Notes: generated by a model not told the origin, from the sequence alone. A DNA stretch of 61,152 nucleotides from Streptomyces sp. NRRL S-31 (GCF_000718775.1 NZ_JOCB01000043.1:1-61152); one strand, 5' to 3'. Positions 48,097-57,918 are shown, numbered from the stretch's first letter. Program-made: numbers and translations.

Positions 48097-49671
48097 TCAG
48101 TTGCGCCGCAGCAGCCGGGTCGCGCCCGCCGCCACCGTCGTCGCCAGGATCCAGCCGAGCAGGATCATCACCGCCGCCAGCCACTGCCAGCCGCCGCGCA
48201 GCTGCCACTGGCCGACCTGGCCCAGGTCGATCACCGGCAGCAGCAGGTCCAGCGTGAACAGCGCCGGGTTCCAGGCCGGGTGTCCGGAGTCCACCGGGGG
48301 GTGGTCCGCGTGCGCGAACGCGAGCGTGCCCGCCGCCCACAGCACCGCCATCCACACCGCGGCCCGGCCCGGACGGTAGCCGTAGGCCACCGTCCAGTCC
48401 TGCGCGAACCCCCACACCTTCGCGGCCGGCGGCAGCGTCTCGCGGCGCCGGCGCTGCTTGGCGAGCAGCACCTCGCGCGCGTCCTCGTCCTCCCCGGCGG
48501 CGCGCAGCACCGCGGCCAGCCGCTCGTACGGCTCCGGGGCGTACTCGGCGGTGGCCGCGGCCACCCAGTCCAGGCGCCGGGTCAGCGGGAAGGGGCCCTG
48601 CGGCACCAGGTTCTCGTAGCTGAACCCGCCCATGTGCAGCCGGCCCGCGTCCGGCCAGCTGCTCGCCCGGTCCACCAGCGTGGTGATCCGCGCCCCGGAC
48701 AGCACCACCTTGCCGTGCTCCGGCCGGTCCCCGAGGAAGCGCAGCTCCGGCGCCTGCACCCGGCGCAGCGACAGCTCCTGGTCCTCGGAGAGGACGAACC
48801 GGGCCCGTTCCAGGTCGACGGCGTCCCCGAACCGCCCGTCGTCCAGCCGCACCCCGCCCCGGCACTCGAACCGCTGGATGCGCGTCCCGCGCGCGGGGGT
48901 GGTGCCGCTCAGCGCGGGGCTGCCCACGCCGGCCGGGGTCAGGTACAGGGTGCGCTCGACCGTGAGCTGGGGGGCGTTCAGGGCGAAGCGCGAGTAGGGG
49001 TTGGCGAGCTTCGCGCCGCGCAGGCTGAGCGAGACGCCGACCTGGGCGCCGCGCAGGCTCAGCTCGCCGTGCGACTCCAGCAGCTCCGCCTGGAGGTCCT
49101 GGCCGACGGTCATGCCGTCCGCCGCGATCGACCGGCCCAGCCGGTCCCGGTGCGCGACCGCCTGGTTGAGCAGCAGGTCGGTGCCGATGTGCGCGTCCGT
49201 CAGCCGGATGCCGTACCGGAACCGGCAGCGGGGCAGGTGCAGGTCACCCTCCGTCTGCACCCGGGCCGCCTCCAGCCGCGGCACCGCGCAGTCCGCCAGG
49301 CGCACGGTGGTGAACCGGGCCTCCGGCAGCCGGATCTCCTGGTCGAAGCGGCAGCCGGTCAGCTCCACGTACGGCGTGACCTGGCCGCCCGACAGGTCCA
49401 CCACCCCGGTGATCCGCACACCGACGAGTTTCAGCGAGGACACCCGGCCGGCCAATGCCGGCGGCCCGTCCAGCAGCAGCCAGCAGACGGTCCGGGCGCG
49501 CACGGTCCGCTCCGGCCCCCACGGATGTCCGCCGTGCGGATCGTCCACGGCGGCGTCGCCGCTGCTCAGGTCGTACACACTGCCGTTGCGGAAGGCCTGC
49601 CACATGCCCGCCTCGGTCGCGGTCAGGTCGTCCGGCAGGTCCCCGGTACGGGTGCCGGCCACCTCGGTCAC
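48097..49671 (-). CDS. Beta-helix (pentapeptide-like) protein with C-terminal membrane segments
   Basis: Residues 60-345 contain many short beta-rungs with recurring pattern such as LRLADC, DLHLPRCRF and LSLRGAQVG, indicating a right-handed beta-helix or pentapeptide-like solenoid. Residues 370-415 are helical. The C-terminal part has two or three membrane segments (about 440-455 and 495-516). Streptomyces homologues are often labelled membrane-associated oxidoreductase, but I see no redox motif. AGGAGG lies about seven bases before GTG 49671. It is divergent from hisD. Confidence 0.75.
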   Translation of the reverse strand: MTEVAGTRTGDLPDDLTATEAGMWQAFRNGSVYDLSSGDAAVDDPHGGHPWGPERTVRARTVCWLLLDGPPALAGRVSSLKLVGVRITGVVDLSGGQVTPYVELTGCRFDQEIRLPEARFTTVRLADCAVPRLEAARVQTEGDLHLPRCRFRYGIRLTDAHIGTDLLLNQAVAHRDRLGRSIAADGMTVGQDLQAELLESHGELSLRGAQVGVSLSLRGAKLANPYSRFALNAPQLTVERTLYLTPAGVGSPALSGTTPARGTRIQRFECRGGVRLDDGRFGDAVDLERARFVLSEDQELSLRRVQAPELRFLGDRPEHGKVVLSGARITTLVDRASSWPDAGRLHMGGFSYENLVPQGPFPLTRRLDWVAAATAEYAPEPYERLAAVLRAAGEDEDAREVLLAKQRRRRETLPPAAKVWGFAQDWTVAYGYRPGRAAVWMAVLWAAGTLAFAHADHPPVDSGHPAWNPALFTLDLLLPVIDLGQVGQWQLRGGWQWLAAVMILLGWILATTVAAGATRLLRRN

Positions 49672-49701
49672 CGTCTCCCTCCTCTCCGTCCGAACCTTTT
49701 C

Positions 49702-49729
49702 GTACAGCCGTTCATGTACAGCCGTTCAT
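49702..49729. repeat. Two tandem 14-base repeats upstream of the beta-helix gene
   Basis: GTACAGCCGTTCAT occurs twice head to tail without spacer, 31 bases upstream of the GTG at 49671. The TGTAC ends give partial dyad symmetry. This may be a regulator site for the minus-strand gene. Confidence 0.75.
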
Positions 49730-49789
49730 GCCCGCTGCGTGACCTCCGGAACACACCACGTGAAGGTGATCTTCCGGTCTCGGCCAGCC

Positions 49790-49833
49790 TCTGTACCAGG
49801 CATTGACCCACGTTCTGTATCAGCCATTGATAC
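49790..49833. promoter_or_regulatory. Direct repeat plus palindrome upstream of hisD
   Basis: TCTGTACCAGGCATTGA (49790-49806) and TCTGTATCAGCCATTGA (49815-49831) differ at two of 17 bases and are 25 bases apart. The second copy contains the perfect palindrome GTATCA-GCCAT-TGATAC (49817-49833). The element is 42 bases before the hisD start and could be the operator of the his operon. Confidence 0.55.
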
Positions 49834-49874
49834 GCGCGGACGGCTCCCGACGGCGATCTGAGAGAATTGGGACT

Positions 49875-51200
49875 GTGATTTCCCGAATCGATCTGCGCGG
49901 CGACGCCCTCCCCGAGGGCCCCGCCCTGCGCGACCTGCTGCCCCGAGCCGACTTCGACGTCTCGGCCGCCCTGGAGAAGGTGCGTCCGATCTGCGAGGCC
50001 GTGCATCATCGGGGCGACGCGGCGCTGATCGACTTCGCCGAGAAGTTCGACGGAGTACGGCTGGAAAACGTCCGTGTCCCGGCCCAGGCGCTCACCGACG
50101 CGCTCGCCGCTCTCGACCCCGCGGTCCGCGCCGCCCTGGAGGAGTCCATCCGCCGGGCTCGGCTGGTCCACCGCGCGCAGCGCCGTACCGCCCACACCAC
50201 CCAGGTGGTGCCCGGCGGCTCGGTGACCGAGAAGTGGGTGCCGGTCGAGCGCGTCGGTCTGTACGCGCCCGGCGGCCGCTCGGTCTACCCCTCCTCCGTC
50301 GTCATGAACGTGGTGCCCGCGCAGGAGGCCGGCGTCGAGTCCATCGCGCTCGCCTCCCCGGCGCAGGCGGAGTTCGGCGGTCTGCCGCACCCGACGATCC
50401 TCGCCGCCTGCGCCCTGCTCGGCGTGGACGAGGTGTACGCCGCGGGCGGCGCCACCGCCGTCGCGATGTTCGCCTACGGCACCGAGTCCTGCCCGCCCGC
50501 CGTGATGGTCACCGGCCCGGGCAACATCTGGGTCGCCGCCGCCAAGCGCTACTTCACCGGCCGGATCGGCATCGACGCCGAGGCCGGCCCGACCGAGATC
50601 GCGATCCTGGCGGACGCCACCGCCGACCCGGTGCACGTGGCCGCGGACCTGATCAGCCAGGCCGAGCACGACCCGCTCGCCGCGGCCGTGCTGGTCACCG
50701 ACTCCACCGAGCTGGCGGACGCGGTGGAGAAGGAGCTGGAGCCGCAGGTCGCCGCCACCCGGCACATCGACGACCGGATCGTGCCCGCCCTGAAGGGCAG
50801 GCAGTCCGCCATCGTCCTGGTGGACGGCGTCGAGGAGGGCCTGCGGGTGGTCGACGCCTACGGCGCCGAGCACCTGGAGATCCAGACCGCCGAGGCCGCC
50901 GCGGTGGCCGACCGGGTGCGGAACGCCGGCGCGATCTTCATCGGCCCCTGGGCCCCCGTCTCGCTCGGCGACTACGCGGCCGGGTCCAACCACGTGCTGC
51001 CCACCGGCGGCTGCGCCTGCCACTCCTCGGGCCTGTCCGTGCAGTCCTTCCTGCGCGGCATCCACATCGTCGACTACACGAAGGACGCGCTCGCCGAGGT
51101 CGCCCACCACGTGGTGACGCTGGCGGAGGCGGAGGACCTGCCGGCGCACGGCGCCGCGGTCAAGGCGAGGTTCGGCTGGAAGGTACCGACGGGCAAGTGA
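49875..51200 (+). CDS. hisD: Histidinol dehydrogenase
   Basis: HisD catalyses the last two oxidations to histidine using NAD and zinc. The 441 residues from GTG 49875 match the Streptomyces length I recall. Typical segments include [56 protein letters not shown] and the C-terminal [19 protein letters not shown]. The frame remains open to 49803, but the conserved start ISRIDLRG identifies the GTG. There is no ribosome site; GAGAAT eight bases upstream may act as a -10 element of a leaderless transcript. It is the first gene of the his operon. Confidence 0.95.
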   Translation: MISRIDLRGDALPEGPALRDLLPRADFDVSAALEKVRPICEAVHHRGDAALIDFAEKFDGVRLENVRVPAQALTDALAALDPAVRAALEESIRRARLVHRAQRRTAHTTQVVPGGSVTEKWVPVERVGLYAPGGRSVYPSSVVMNVVPAQEAGVESIALASPAQAEFGGLPHPTILAACALLGVDEVYAAGGATAVAMFAYGTESCPPAVMVTGPGNIWVAAAKRYFTGRIGIDAEAGPTEIAILADATADPVHVAADLISQAEHDPLAAAVLVTDSTELADAVEKELEPQVAATRHIDDRIVPALKGRQSAIVLVDGVEEGLRVVDAYGAEHLEIQTAEAAAVADRVRNAGAIFIGPWAPVSLGDYAAGSNHVLPTGGCACHSSGLSVQSFLRGIHIVDYTKDALAEVAHHVVTLAEAEDLPAHGAAVKARFGWKVPTGK

Positions 51201-52303
51201 CCGGCATCGACGATCTCCCCGTACGGGACGAGCTGCGCGGCAAGTCCCCCTACGGCGCGCCCCAGCTGGACGTCCCCGTACGGCTGAACACCAACGAGAA
51301 CCCCTACCCGCTGCCCGAGCCGCTGGTCGAGCGGATCGCGGAGCGGGTCCGCCGGGCCGCCCGCGACCTGAACCGCTACCCGGACCGGGACGCGGTCCAG
51401 CTCCGCACCGAGCTGGCCGGGTACCTGACGCGGACCGGCGGACACCCGCTCGGCATGGCGAACGTGTGGGCCGCCAACGGCTCCAACGAGGTCATCCAGC
51501 AACTGCTCCAGACCTTCGGCGGACCGGGCCGCACGGCGATGGGCTTCGAGCCCTCGTACTCGATGCACGCGCTCATCGCGCGCGGCACCGGCACCGGCTG
51601 GATCCCCGGCCCGCGCGCCGCGGACTTCACCATCGACCGGGACGCCGCCGCCCGGGCCATCGCCGAGCACCGGCCCGACGTCGTCTTCATCACCACCCCC
51701 AACAACCCCACCGGCAACGCGGTCCCGCCGGAGACGGTCCTCGCGCTGTACGAGGCGGCGCAGGCGGCCAAGCCGTCCATGGTGATCGTGGACGAGGCGT
51801 ACGTCGAGTTCAGCCACGGCCGCTCGCTGCTGCCGCTGCTGGCGGGCCGCCCGCACCTGGTCGTCTCCCGGACGATGTCGAAGGCGTTCGGCGCGGCGGG
51901 CCTGCGCCTGGGCTACCTCGCCGCCGACCCGGCGGTCGTGGACGCCGTCCAGCTCGTCCGGCTGCCCTACCACCTGTCGGCGATCACCCAGGCGACCGCC
52001 CTGGCCGCGCTGGAGCACACCGACACGCTGCTGGGCTACGTCGAGCAGCTCAAGGCGGAGCGGGACCGGCTGGTCGCCGAGCTGCGCGCCATCGGCTACG
52101 AGGTCACGGAGTCCGACGCGAACTTCGTGCAGTTCGGACGGTTCGACGACGCCCACCGGGCGTGGCGGCGCATCCTCGACCGGGGTGTGCTGGTCCGGGA
52201 CAACGGCGTACCGGGGTGGCTGCGGGTGTCCGCCGGCACCCCGGAGGAGAACGACGCGTTCCTCGACGCGGTCCGTGAGTTGAAGAAGGAGCAGGGTTCA
52301 TGA
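51197..52303 (+). CDS. hisC: Histidinol-phosphate aminotransferase
   Basis: HisC transfers the amino group from glutamate to imidazole acetol phosphate with PLP. The PLP lysine is K229 in [22 protein letters not shown] near the N-terminus, TPNNPTG and the C-terminal [13 protein letters not shown] with the substrate-binding Arg are present. It has 368 residues. The GTG start overlaps the hisD stop as GTGA, and the end overlaps hisB as ATGA, indicating coupled translation. Confidence 0.95.
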   Translation: MTGIDDLPVRDELRGKSPYGAPQLDVPVRLNTNENPYPLPEPLVERIAERVRRAARDLNRYPDRDAVQLRTELAGYLTRTGGHPLGMANVWAANGSNEVIQQLLQTFGGPGRTAMGFEPSYSMHALIARGTGTGWIPGPRAADFTIDRDAAARAIAEHRPDVVFITTPNNPTGNAVPPETVLALYEAAQAAKPSMVIVDEAYVEFSHGRSLLPLLAGRPHLVVSRTMSKAFGAAGLRLGYLAADPAVVDAVQLVRLPYHLSAITQATALAALEHTDTLLGYVEQLKAERDRLVAELRAIGYEVTESDANFVQFGRFDDAHRAWRRILDRGVLVRDNGVPGWLRVSAGTPEENDAFLDAVRELKKEQGS

Positions 52304-52893
52304 GCCGCGTTGGACGCGTGGAGCGCACCACCAAGGAGACCTCGGTACTGGTCGAGATAGACCTCGACGGCACCGGCCGGACCGACATCGCCACCGGTGT
52401 CGGCTTCTACGACCACATGCTCGACCAGCTCGGCCGGCACGGTCTGTTCGACCTGACCGTGAAGACCGACGGCGACCTGCACATCGACTCCCACCACACC
52501 ATCGAGGACACCGCCCTCGCGCTCGGCGCCGCCTTCAAGCAGGCGCTCGGCGACAAGGTGGGCATCTACCGCTTCGGCAACTGCACGGTCCCGCTGGACG
52601 AATCCCTCGCCCAGGTCACCGTCGACCTCTCCGGCCGCCCCTACCTGGTGCACACCGAGCCGGAGAAGATGGCGCCGATGATCGGCGAGTACGACACGAC
52701 GATGACCCGGCACATCCTGGAGTCCTTCGTCGCCCAGGCGCAGATCGCGCTGCACGTGCACGTGCCGTACGGGCGCAACGCGCACCACATCGTGGAGTGC
52801 CAGTTCAAGGCGCTGGCCCGGGCGCTCAGGTACGCGTCGGAGCGCGACCCGCGCGCGGCCGGCATCCTCCCGTCGACGAAGGGCGCGCTGTAA
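52300..52893 (+). CDS. hisB: Imidazoleglycerol-phosphate dehydratase
   Basis: This is a monofunctional HisB of 197 residues, lacking the phosphatase domain of the enterobacterial fusion. Metal-binding histidines lie in [27 protein letters not shown] and the C-terminal [17 protein letters not shown]. It dehydrates imidazole glycerol phosphate. ATG 52300 overlaps the hisC stop. A 54-residue membrane protein gene follows after four bases. Confidence 0.96.
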   Translation: MSRVGRVERTTKETSVLVEIDLDGTGRTDIATGVGFYDHMLDQLGRHGLFDLTVKTDGDLHIDSHHTIEDTALALGAAFKQALGDKVGIYRFGNCTVPLDESLAQVTVDLSGRPYLVHTEPEKMAPMIGEYDTTMTRHILESFVAQAQIALHVHVPYGRNAHHIVECQFKALARALRYASERDPRAAGILPSTKGAL

Positions 52894-52897
52894 CCCC

Positions 52898-53062
52898 ATG
52901 AACGGTCTGTCGACCCTCCTGATCGTCGTCGGCCTCTTCCTGGTCGGCGGCATCATCTCCTTCGTCAAGCAGAAGATGCCCGGCAGCCTGATCGTGCTGC
53001 TGTCGATCGCCGCGGGCCTGTGCCTGGTGGCGGGTGTCATGCGGCTGGAGGTGTGGAATTGA
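52898..53062 (+). CDS. Small membrane protein between hisB and hisH, 54 residues
   Basis: The frame from ATG 52898 encodes [19 protein letters not shown], a short basic loop (KQKMPG), a second hydrophobic stretch ([18 protein letters not shown]) and ends LEVWN. It therefore has two membrane segments joined by a cytoplasmic-type loop. It starts four bases after hisB, and its stop overlaps the hisH TTG start as TTGA, so it is firmly built into the operon. No function is known to me. The near-perfect packing argues that it is a real, coupled gene. Confidence 0.8.
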   Translation: MNGLSTLLIVVGLFLVGGIISFVKQKMPGSLIVLLSIAAGLCLVAGVMRLEVWN

Positions 53063-53706
53063 GCGGTCAGAAGTCCAAGAAGGTCGTCGTCTTCGACTAC
53101 GGCTTCGGCAACGTCCGGTCCGCCGAGCGGGCCCTCGCCCGCGTGGGCGCCGACGTGGAGATCACCCGTGACTTCGACCGGGCGATGAACGCCGACGGCC
53201 TGCTGGTGCCGGGCGTCGGCGCCTTCGCCGCCTGTATGCGGGGCCTGCGCGCCGCGCGGGGCGACTGGGTCGTGGACCGCAGGCTGTCCGGCGGCCGCCC
53301 GGTCATGGGCATCTGCGTCGGCATGCAGATCCTCTTCGCGCGCGGCGTCGAGCACGGCGTGGAGGCCGAGGGCCTGGACGAGTGGCCCGGCACGGTCGAA
53401 CCGCTCCAGGCCGACGTGGTGCCCCACATGGGCTGGAACACCGTGGACGCGCCGGCCGGCTCGCAGCTGTTCGCCGGCCTGGACGCCGACGCCCGCTTCT
53501 ACTTCGTGCACTCCTACGCCGTCCACGACTGGCGGCTGGAGACCCACAACCCGCTGATCGAGGCTCCCCGGGTCACCTGGACGACGCACGGCAAGCCGTT
53601 CGTGGCCGCCGTGGAGAACGGCGCCCTGTGGGCCACCCAGTTCCACCCCGAGAAGTCCGGCGACGCCGGCGCCCAGCTCCTCACCAACTGGATCGGAACC
53701 CTGTAG
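53059..53706 (+). CDS. hisH: Imidazole glycerol phosphate synthase glutaminase subunit
   Basis: HisH releases ammonia from glutamine and channels it to HisF. The class I glutaminase triad is visible: C86 in [10 protein letters not shown], and His and Glu in [10 protein letters not shown] chose TTG 53059 because GGAGG lies seven bases upstream; it yields 215 residues beginning [18 protein letters not shown] at 53053 is too near that site. The TTG overlaps the stop of the small membrane protein gene, so its translation may depend on coupling. Confidence 0.94.
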   Translation: MSGQKSKKVVVFDYGFGNVRSAERALARVGADVEITRDFDRAMNADGLLVPGVGAFAACMRGLRAARGDWVVDRRLSGGRPVMGICVGMQILFARGVEHGVEAEGLDEWPGTVEPLQADVVPHMGWNTVDAPAGSQLFAGLDADARFYFVHSYAVHDWRLETHNPLIEAPRVTWTTHGKPFVAAVENGALWATQFHPEKSGDAGAQLLTNWIGTL

Positions 53707-53709
53707 ACC

Positions 53710-54435
53710 ATGGCCAAGCTCGAACTCCTCCCCGCCGTCGACGTCCGCGACGGCCAGGCCGTCCGCCTCGTGCACGGCGAGTCCGGGACCGAGACGTCGT
53801 ACGGCTCCCCGCTGGAGGCCGCCCTCGCCTGGCAGCGTTCCGGCGCCGAGTGGCTGCACCTGGTCGACCTGGACGCGGCCTTCGGCACGGGCGACAACCG
53901 CGAGCTGATCGCCGAGGTCGCGAAGGCGATGGACATCAAGGTGGAGCTGTCCGGCGGCATCCGGGACGACGACACCCTGGCCGCCGCCCTCGCCACCGGC
54001 TGCACCCGCGTCAACCTCGGCACGGCCGCCCTGGAGACTCCGGAGTGGGTCGCCAAGGTCATCGCCGAGCACGGCGACAAGATCGCCGTCGGCCTGGACG
54101 TGCGGGGCACCACCCTGCGCGGCCGCGGCTGGACCCGGGACGGCGGCGACCTGTACGAGACGCTGGCACGCCTCGACAAGGAGGGCTGCGCCCGCTACGT
54201 CGTCACCGACATCGCCAAGGACGGCACGCTCCAGGGCCCCAACCTGGAGCTGCTGAGGAACGTGTGCGCGGCGACCGACCGCCCGGTGGTCGCCTCCGGC
54301 GGCGTCTCCTCCCTGGACGACCTGCGCGCCCTCGCCGGTCTGGTCCCGCTGGGTGTCGAGGGCGCCATCGTCGGGAAGGCGCTGTACGCGAAGGCGTTCA
54401 CCCTGGAAGAGGCCTTGGAGGCTGTGTCGTCATGA
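53710..54435 (+). CDS. priA: PriA, bifunctional HisA/TrpF isomerase
   Basis: This (beta/alpha)8 enzyme isomerises ProFAR in histidine synthesis and, in Actinobacteria that lack trpF, also PRA in tryptophan synthesis. The catalytic aspartates D11 (AVDVRDG) and D171 (DIAKDGT) are present, as is the [10 protein letters not shown] loop with the Trp linked to dual specificity in PriA. It has 241 residues and starts three bases after hisH. The dual role is inferred from residues and taxonomy; trpF absence cannot be checked here. The end overlaps the RidA gene as ATGA. Confidence 0.93.
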   Translation: MAKLELLPAVDVRDGQAVRLVHGESGTETSYGSPLEAALAWQRSGAEWLHLVDLDAAFGTGDNRELIAEVAKAMDIKVELSGGIRDDDTLAAALATGCTRVNLGTAALETPEWVAKVIAEHGDKIAVGLDVRGTTLRGRGWTRDGGDLYETLARLDKEGCARYVVTDIAKDGTLQGPNLELLRNVCAATDRPVVASGGVSSLDDLRALAGLVPLGVEGAIVGKALYAKAFTLEEALEAVSS

Positions 54436-54836
54436 CGTCCCGAGCCGTGCGGCGCGTGCAGAGCGGAAGTCCCTGGGAAGAGTCCTTCGGTTTCGCCCGC
54501 GCCGTGGCGGCGGGCGACCGAGTGCTGGTGGCGGGCACCACGTCCTTCCGGGGCGATGTGCTGTACGGCGAGGGCGACCCCTACGAACAGGCCAAGGTGG
54601 CCTTCACCGGCGCGGTCGAGGCGATCGGCGAGTTCGGGCTCGATATCGGGTCCGTGATCCGGACGCGGATGTACCTGACCCATGTGCGGGACGTGGACGC
54701 GGTGGGCCGCGCCCACAAGGAGCTGTTCGACGACGTCCGCCCGGCCTCGACCCTGCTGGTCGTGGAGGGCTTCGTCGACCCGCGCATCCTGGTCGAAGTA
54801 GAGCTAGAGGCATACAGAGGAGCCGTGGATTCATGA
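54432..54836 (+). CDS. RidA/YjgF-family protein
   Basis: This 134-residue RidA-like protein has VAGTTSF near the start and the conserved Arg in the VIRTRMYLT segment; the C-terminal LVEVELEAY strand completes the fold. RidA proteins hydrolyse reactive imines/enamines made by PLP enzymes. It is coupled on both sides: ATGA overlap with priA upstream and with hisF downstream. A role in clearing reactive intermediates during histidine synthesis is plausible but inferred. The exact subfamily is uncertain. Confidence 0.9.
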   Translation: MTSRAVRRVQSGSPWEESFGFARAVAAGDRVLVAGTTSFRGDVLYGEGDPYEQAKVAFTGAVEAIGEFGLDIGSVIRTRMYLTHVRDVDAVGRAHKELFDDVRPASTLLVVEGFVDPRILVEVELEAYRGAVDS

Positions 54837-55588
54837 CCCTGGCGGTCCGAGTCATCCCCTGCCTGGACGTGGACAACGGCCGGGTCGTCAAGGGCGTCAA
54901 CTTCCAGAACCTGCGCGACGCGGGCGACCCCGTCGAGATGGCCAAGGTGTACGACGCCGAGGGCGCCGACGAACTGACGTTCCTGGACATCACCGCCTCC
55001 TCCGGCGACCGGGAGACGACCTACGACGTGGTGCGCCGCACCGCCGAGCAGGTGTTCATCCCGCTGACGGTCGGCGGCGGCGTCCGCACGGCCGAGGACG
55101 TGGACAAGCTGCTGCGGGCGGGCGCCGACAAGGTGGGCGTGAACACCGCCGCGATCGCGCGCCCCGACCTGATCCGCGAGATCGCCGAGCGCTTCGGCCG
55201 TCAGGTCCTGGTCCTGTCGGTGGACGCGCGCCGCACCGGGTCGGGGACCTTCGAGGTCACCACCCACGGCGGCCGGCGCGGCACCGGCATCGACGCGGTG
55301 GAGTGGGCGCACCGGGCGGCGGAGCTGGGCGCGGGGGAGATCCTGCTGAACTCCATGGACGCGGACGGCACGAAGGACGGCTACGACCTGGAGATGATCG
55401 CGGCCGTCCGCAGGCACGTGACCGTCCCGGTGATCGCCTCCGGCGGCGCCGGCAAGCTCGCCGACTTCCCCCCGGCCGTCGCGGCGGGCGCGGACGCGGT
55501 GCTGGCCGCGTCGGTGTTCCACTTCGGCGACCTGCGGATCACCGAGGTGAAGGAGACGCTGCGCGGGGCGGGCCACCCGGTCCGGTGA
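54833..55588 (+). CDS. hisF: Imidazole glycerol phosphate synthase cyclase subunit
   Basis: HisF cyclises PRFAR with ammonia from HisH, giving IGP and AICAR. Catalytic aspartates are D12 ([14 protein letters not shown]) and D131 (LSVDARR), and the typical segments FLDITAS, VGGGVRT and [14 protein letters not shown] are present. It has 251 residues. ATG 54833 overlaps the RidA stop and has GAGGAG upstream. A GC-rich hairpin follows, probably the end of the main his transcript. Confidence 0.96.
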   Translation: MTLAVRVIPCLDVDNGRVVKGVNFQNLRDAGDPVEMAKVYDAEGADELTFLDITASSGDRETTYDVVRRTAEQVFIPLTVGGGVRTAEDVDKLLRAGADKVGVNTAAIARPDLIREIAERFGRQVLVLSVDARRTGSGTFEVTTHGGRRGTGIDAVEWAHRAAELGAGEILLNSMDADGTKDGYDLEMIAAVRRHVTVPVIASGGAGKLADFPPAVAAGADAVLAASVFHFGDLRITEVKETLRGAGHPVR

Positions 55589-55604
55589 CACCCCGCTGAC
55601 CCCG

Positions 55605-55631
55605 GCCCCGGCCACCGCACGCGGCCGGGGC
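55605..55631 (+). terminator. Probable terminator after hisF
   Basis: GCCCCGGCC (55605-55613) and GGCCGGGGC (55623-55631) form a perfect 9-bp stem with a nine-base loop, 16 bases after the hisF stop. No T run follows. Confidence 0.6.
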
Positions 55632-55936
55632 TGCCCCGTGCCCCGGCACGGCGGGTGGACGAGGCGGTGCCCCCTGGTCGGCTGCCCCCGCGCAAGCCGG
55701 CCCGGCACGGACTCGTGGAGGAGGCGGAACCGCGCGGCACCGACGCCGGGAGCGGTGGCGGCAGCCGGCGTCCGACGGCGTCCCGGTCCGGGACCGGTCA
55801 GGCCGCCCTCTTCGGCGCGGTCGGTTCTCCGGCGCCGAGCCGCAGCAGGGACCCGGAGCGGCGACACCGAAGGGCGTGAGCACGTCGCGCTGCATGTGTA
55901 CGGCTTCCCCGTTCCGCTTCTGAGAGGACCCCTCCC
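55632..55936. other. Gap between the his operon and the MFS gene
   Basis: This stretch of about 300 bases holds short open frames on both strands, rich in Pro, Arg, Gly and Ser with no ribosome site or recognised family. I regard them as non-coding. No clear promoter was identified for the MFS gene. Confidence 0.5.
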
Positions 55937-57187
55937 GTGACCGCCACGCTCGTACCGCCGGCGGCCGCCCAGGCCCACCGCGACCCCAACGTCCTGCGCT
56001 GGCTCGGTGCCTACACCTCCTCGATGCTCGGCGACAACGTCTACTACCTCGCCCTGTCCTGGGCCGCCGCCCAGGCCGGCACCCCCGCCGAGGCCGGGCT
56101 CGTGATGTCCGCGAGCGCCCTGCCCAGGGCCGTGCTGATGCTCGGCGGAGGCGTGATGGCCGACCGGTTCGGCCCGCGCCGGGTCGTCGTCGGCAGCGAC
56201 GCCGTGCGCTGCGCCGCCGTCCTCGCCGTGGCCGCCCTGCTGTTCCTCACCAGCCCCGGACTGTGGCCGCTGGCCCTGCTCGCGCTGGTCTTCGGCACCG
56301 TGGACGCCGTCTTCATGCCGGCCGTGGGCGCGCTGCCCGCCCGGATCACCGGGAAGGACCAGCTGGCCCGAGTGCAGGGCCTGCGCGGCCTCGCCATCCG
56401 CTGCGCGAGCGTCGTGGGCGCCCCGCTCGGCGGCCTCGGCGTGGCCCTCGGCGGCGCCCCGGCCGCCTTCGCCCTCGCCGGCCTGCTGATCGCGCTGTCG
56501 CTGCCGCTGCTGCTGTCGGTCCGGATCCGCGACCTGCCCACCGACACCGGCGGCCCCGCCGGGTCCCCCCGAGCGGACACCGCCTGGAGCGAGCTGAAGG
56601 GCGGACTCCGCTACGTCCGGCGGCACCGGGTGCTCGGGCCGCTGATGCTCGCCATCGCCCTCGGTGACCTGGGCTTCGTCGGACCGCTGAACGTCGGGCT
56701 GACCCTGCTCGCCGACCGGCGCGGCTGGGGCGCCGCCGGAATGGGATGGGTGCTGGCCGGGTTCGGCGTCGGCGCGGGCGCCGCCTCGCTGCTCCTGGCG
56801 GCCCGCGGCCGGGTGCCGCGCGCCGGACTGGTCGCCGGGTGCGCGTGCGCCGCCGGCTCCGTCGCCGTGGCGTCCCTCGCCTTCGTACCGGCGCTGGCCG
56901 CCGCCGTCGGCACGGCCGTGCTCGTCGGCCTGCTCACCGGGCTCAGCGGCGCGCTCTGCGGGGCGTTCCTCCAGACCCGGGCCGACCCCGCCTACCTGGG
57001 CCGCGTCACCGCCGTCTCCGGCCTCGTCAGCCTCGGCCTCACCCCGCTGAGCATGCCCTTCGCCGCCGCCGCGATCGGCGCCTTCGGACTCGGCCCGGTC
57101 TACGCCGTCAGCGCCGCCGTCTGCGGACTCGGCGGGGTCGTCATCCTCGCCGTACCGGCCCTGCGCCACGCCGAACTCCCCGGTTGA
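55937..57187 (+). CDS. MFS transporter (EntS-like exporter group)
   Basis: This 416-residue protein has about eleven or twelve membrane segments and MFS loop motifs such as MADRFGPRRVVVGSD (loop 2-3). The pattern resembles the EntS/DHA3 group of exporters. The substrate is unknown. GTG 55937 follows GAGGA. It separates the main his operon from hisI and is on the same strand; no functional link to histidine is evident. Confidence 0.88.
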   Translation: MTATLVPPAAAQAHRDPNVLRWLGAYTSSMLGDNVYYLALSWAAAQAGTPAEAGLVMSASALPRAVLMLGGGVMADRFGPRRVVVGSDAVRCAAVLAVAALLFLTSPGLWPLALLALVFGTVDAVFMPAVGALPARITGKDQLARVQGLRGLAIRCASVVGAPLGGLGVALGGAPAAFALAGLLIALSLPLLLSVRIRDLPTDTGGPAGSPRADTAWSELKGGLRYVRRHRVLGPLMLAIALGDLGFVGPLNVGLTLLADRRGWGAAGMGWVLAGFGVGAGAASLLLAARGRVPRAGLVAGCACAAGSVAVASLAFVPALAAAVGTAVLVGLLTGLSGALCGAFLQTRADPAYLGRVTAVSGLVSLGLTPLSMPFAAAAIGAFGLGPVYAVSAAVCGLGGVVILAVPALRHAELPG

Positions 57188-57206
57188 CGGCCCGCGAGGG
57201 GCCCGC

Positions 57207-57842
57207 TCAGATACCCAGCCGCCGGGAGTCGTGCAGCTTCGTGATCGCGTCCGCGTCCCCGTCCAGCTCCACCCGCGCCGCGCTCTGCCGTCCGAACGCG
57301 AACATCAGCAGCTCCGACGGCTCACCGGTCACCGTGACCACCGGCGTGCCCCGGTGCGCCACCGCCGTCTGGCCGTCCGGGCGGCGCAGCACCAGCCCCG
57401 TCGGCACGCCCCGGCCCATCAGCCGCGCGGTCCGCTCCAGCCGGGACCACAGCGTGTCCTGGAAGACCGGGTCCAGCTCGCGCGGGGTCCACTCCGGCTG
57501 GGCGCGGCGCACGTCCTCCGTGTGGACGTAGAACTCGACGATGTTGGCCGCCTCGTCGATCTGCTTGAGCCGGAAGGGCGACAACCGCGGCGGACCGGTA
57601 CGGATCAGCCGGATCAGCTCCTCGTACGACTTCGCGGTGTACTCGGCCATCACCTTCTCCAGGCGTGGCGCGAGCTGCTTGATCAGCGTGCCGCCGGCCG
57701 CGTCCGGGCGGCGCTCGCGCACGATCACGTGCGCGGCCAGGTCCCGGGTCAGCCAGCCCTCGCAGAGCGTCTCGGCGTCCGGGCCGACGGTCTCCAGGAG
57801 GTCGGCGAGCAGCAGCCGTTCACGCTTGGCGAAGGTCGACAT
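57207..57842 (-). CDS. TIGR03085-type DinB-like metal-binding protein
   Basis: This 211-residue protein begins [30 protein letters not shown] and has [12 protein letters not shown] and [16 protein letters not shown], the pattern of the DinB/mycothiol-dependent maleylpyruvate-isomerase N-terminal fold as found in the actinobacterial TIGR03085 family. His residues in DLAAHV and YVHTED are likely metal ligands. Members may use mycothiol, but activity is unknown. It is divergent from hisI and convergent with the MFS gene. Confidence 0.85.
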   Translation of the reverse strand: MSTFAKRERLLLADLLETVGPDAETLCEGWLTRDLAAHVIVRERRPDAAGGTLIKQLAPRLEKVMAEYTAKSYEELIRLIRTGPPRLSPFRLKQIDEAANIVEFYVHTEDVRRAQPEWTPRELDPVFQDTLWSRLERTARLMGRGVPTGLVLRRPDGQTAVAHRGTPVVTVTGEPSELLMFAFGRQSAARVELDGDADAITKLHDSRRLGI

Positions 57843-57912
57843 GCTGTCAGCCTACGACCAGGTGATCGGTCCGCCCAGTGGACGGGGGCCGGACCGGGCC
57901 CGCGCGGCGCGG

Positions 57913-57918
57913 CACAAT
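57913..57918 (+). promoter_or_regulatory. Candidate -10 element for leaderless hisI
   Basis: CACAAT lies seven bases before the ATG at 57926, the spacing expected for a leaderless transcript. The ATG at 57917 would overlap this element, which supports the downstream start. Confidence 0.4.

Noticed and set aside
55539..55936. Short open frames in the gap after hisF
   Set aside because: Pro/Arg-rich composition, no ribosome site and overlap with a probable terminator.
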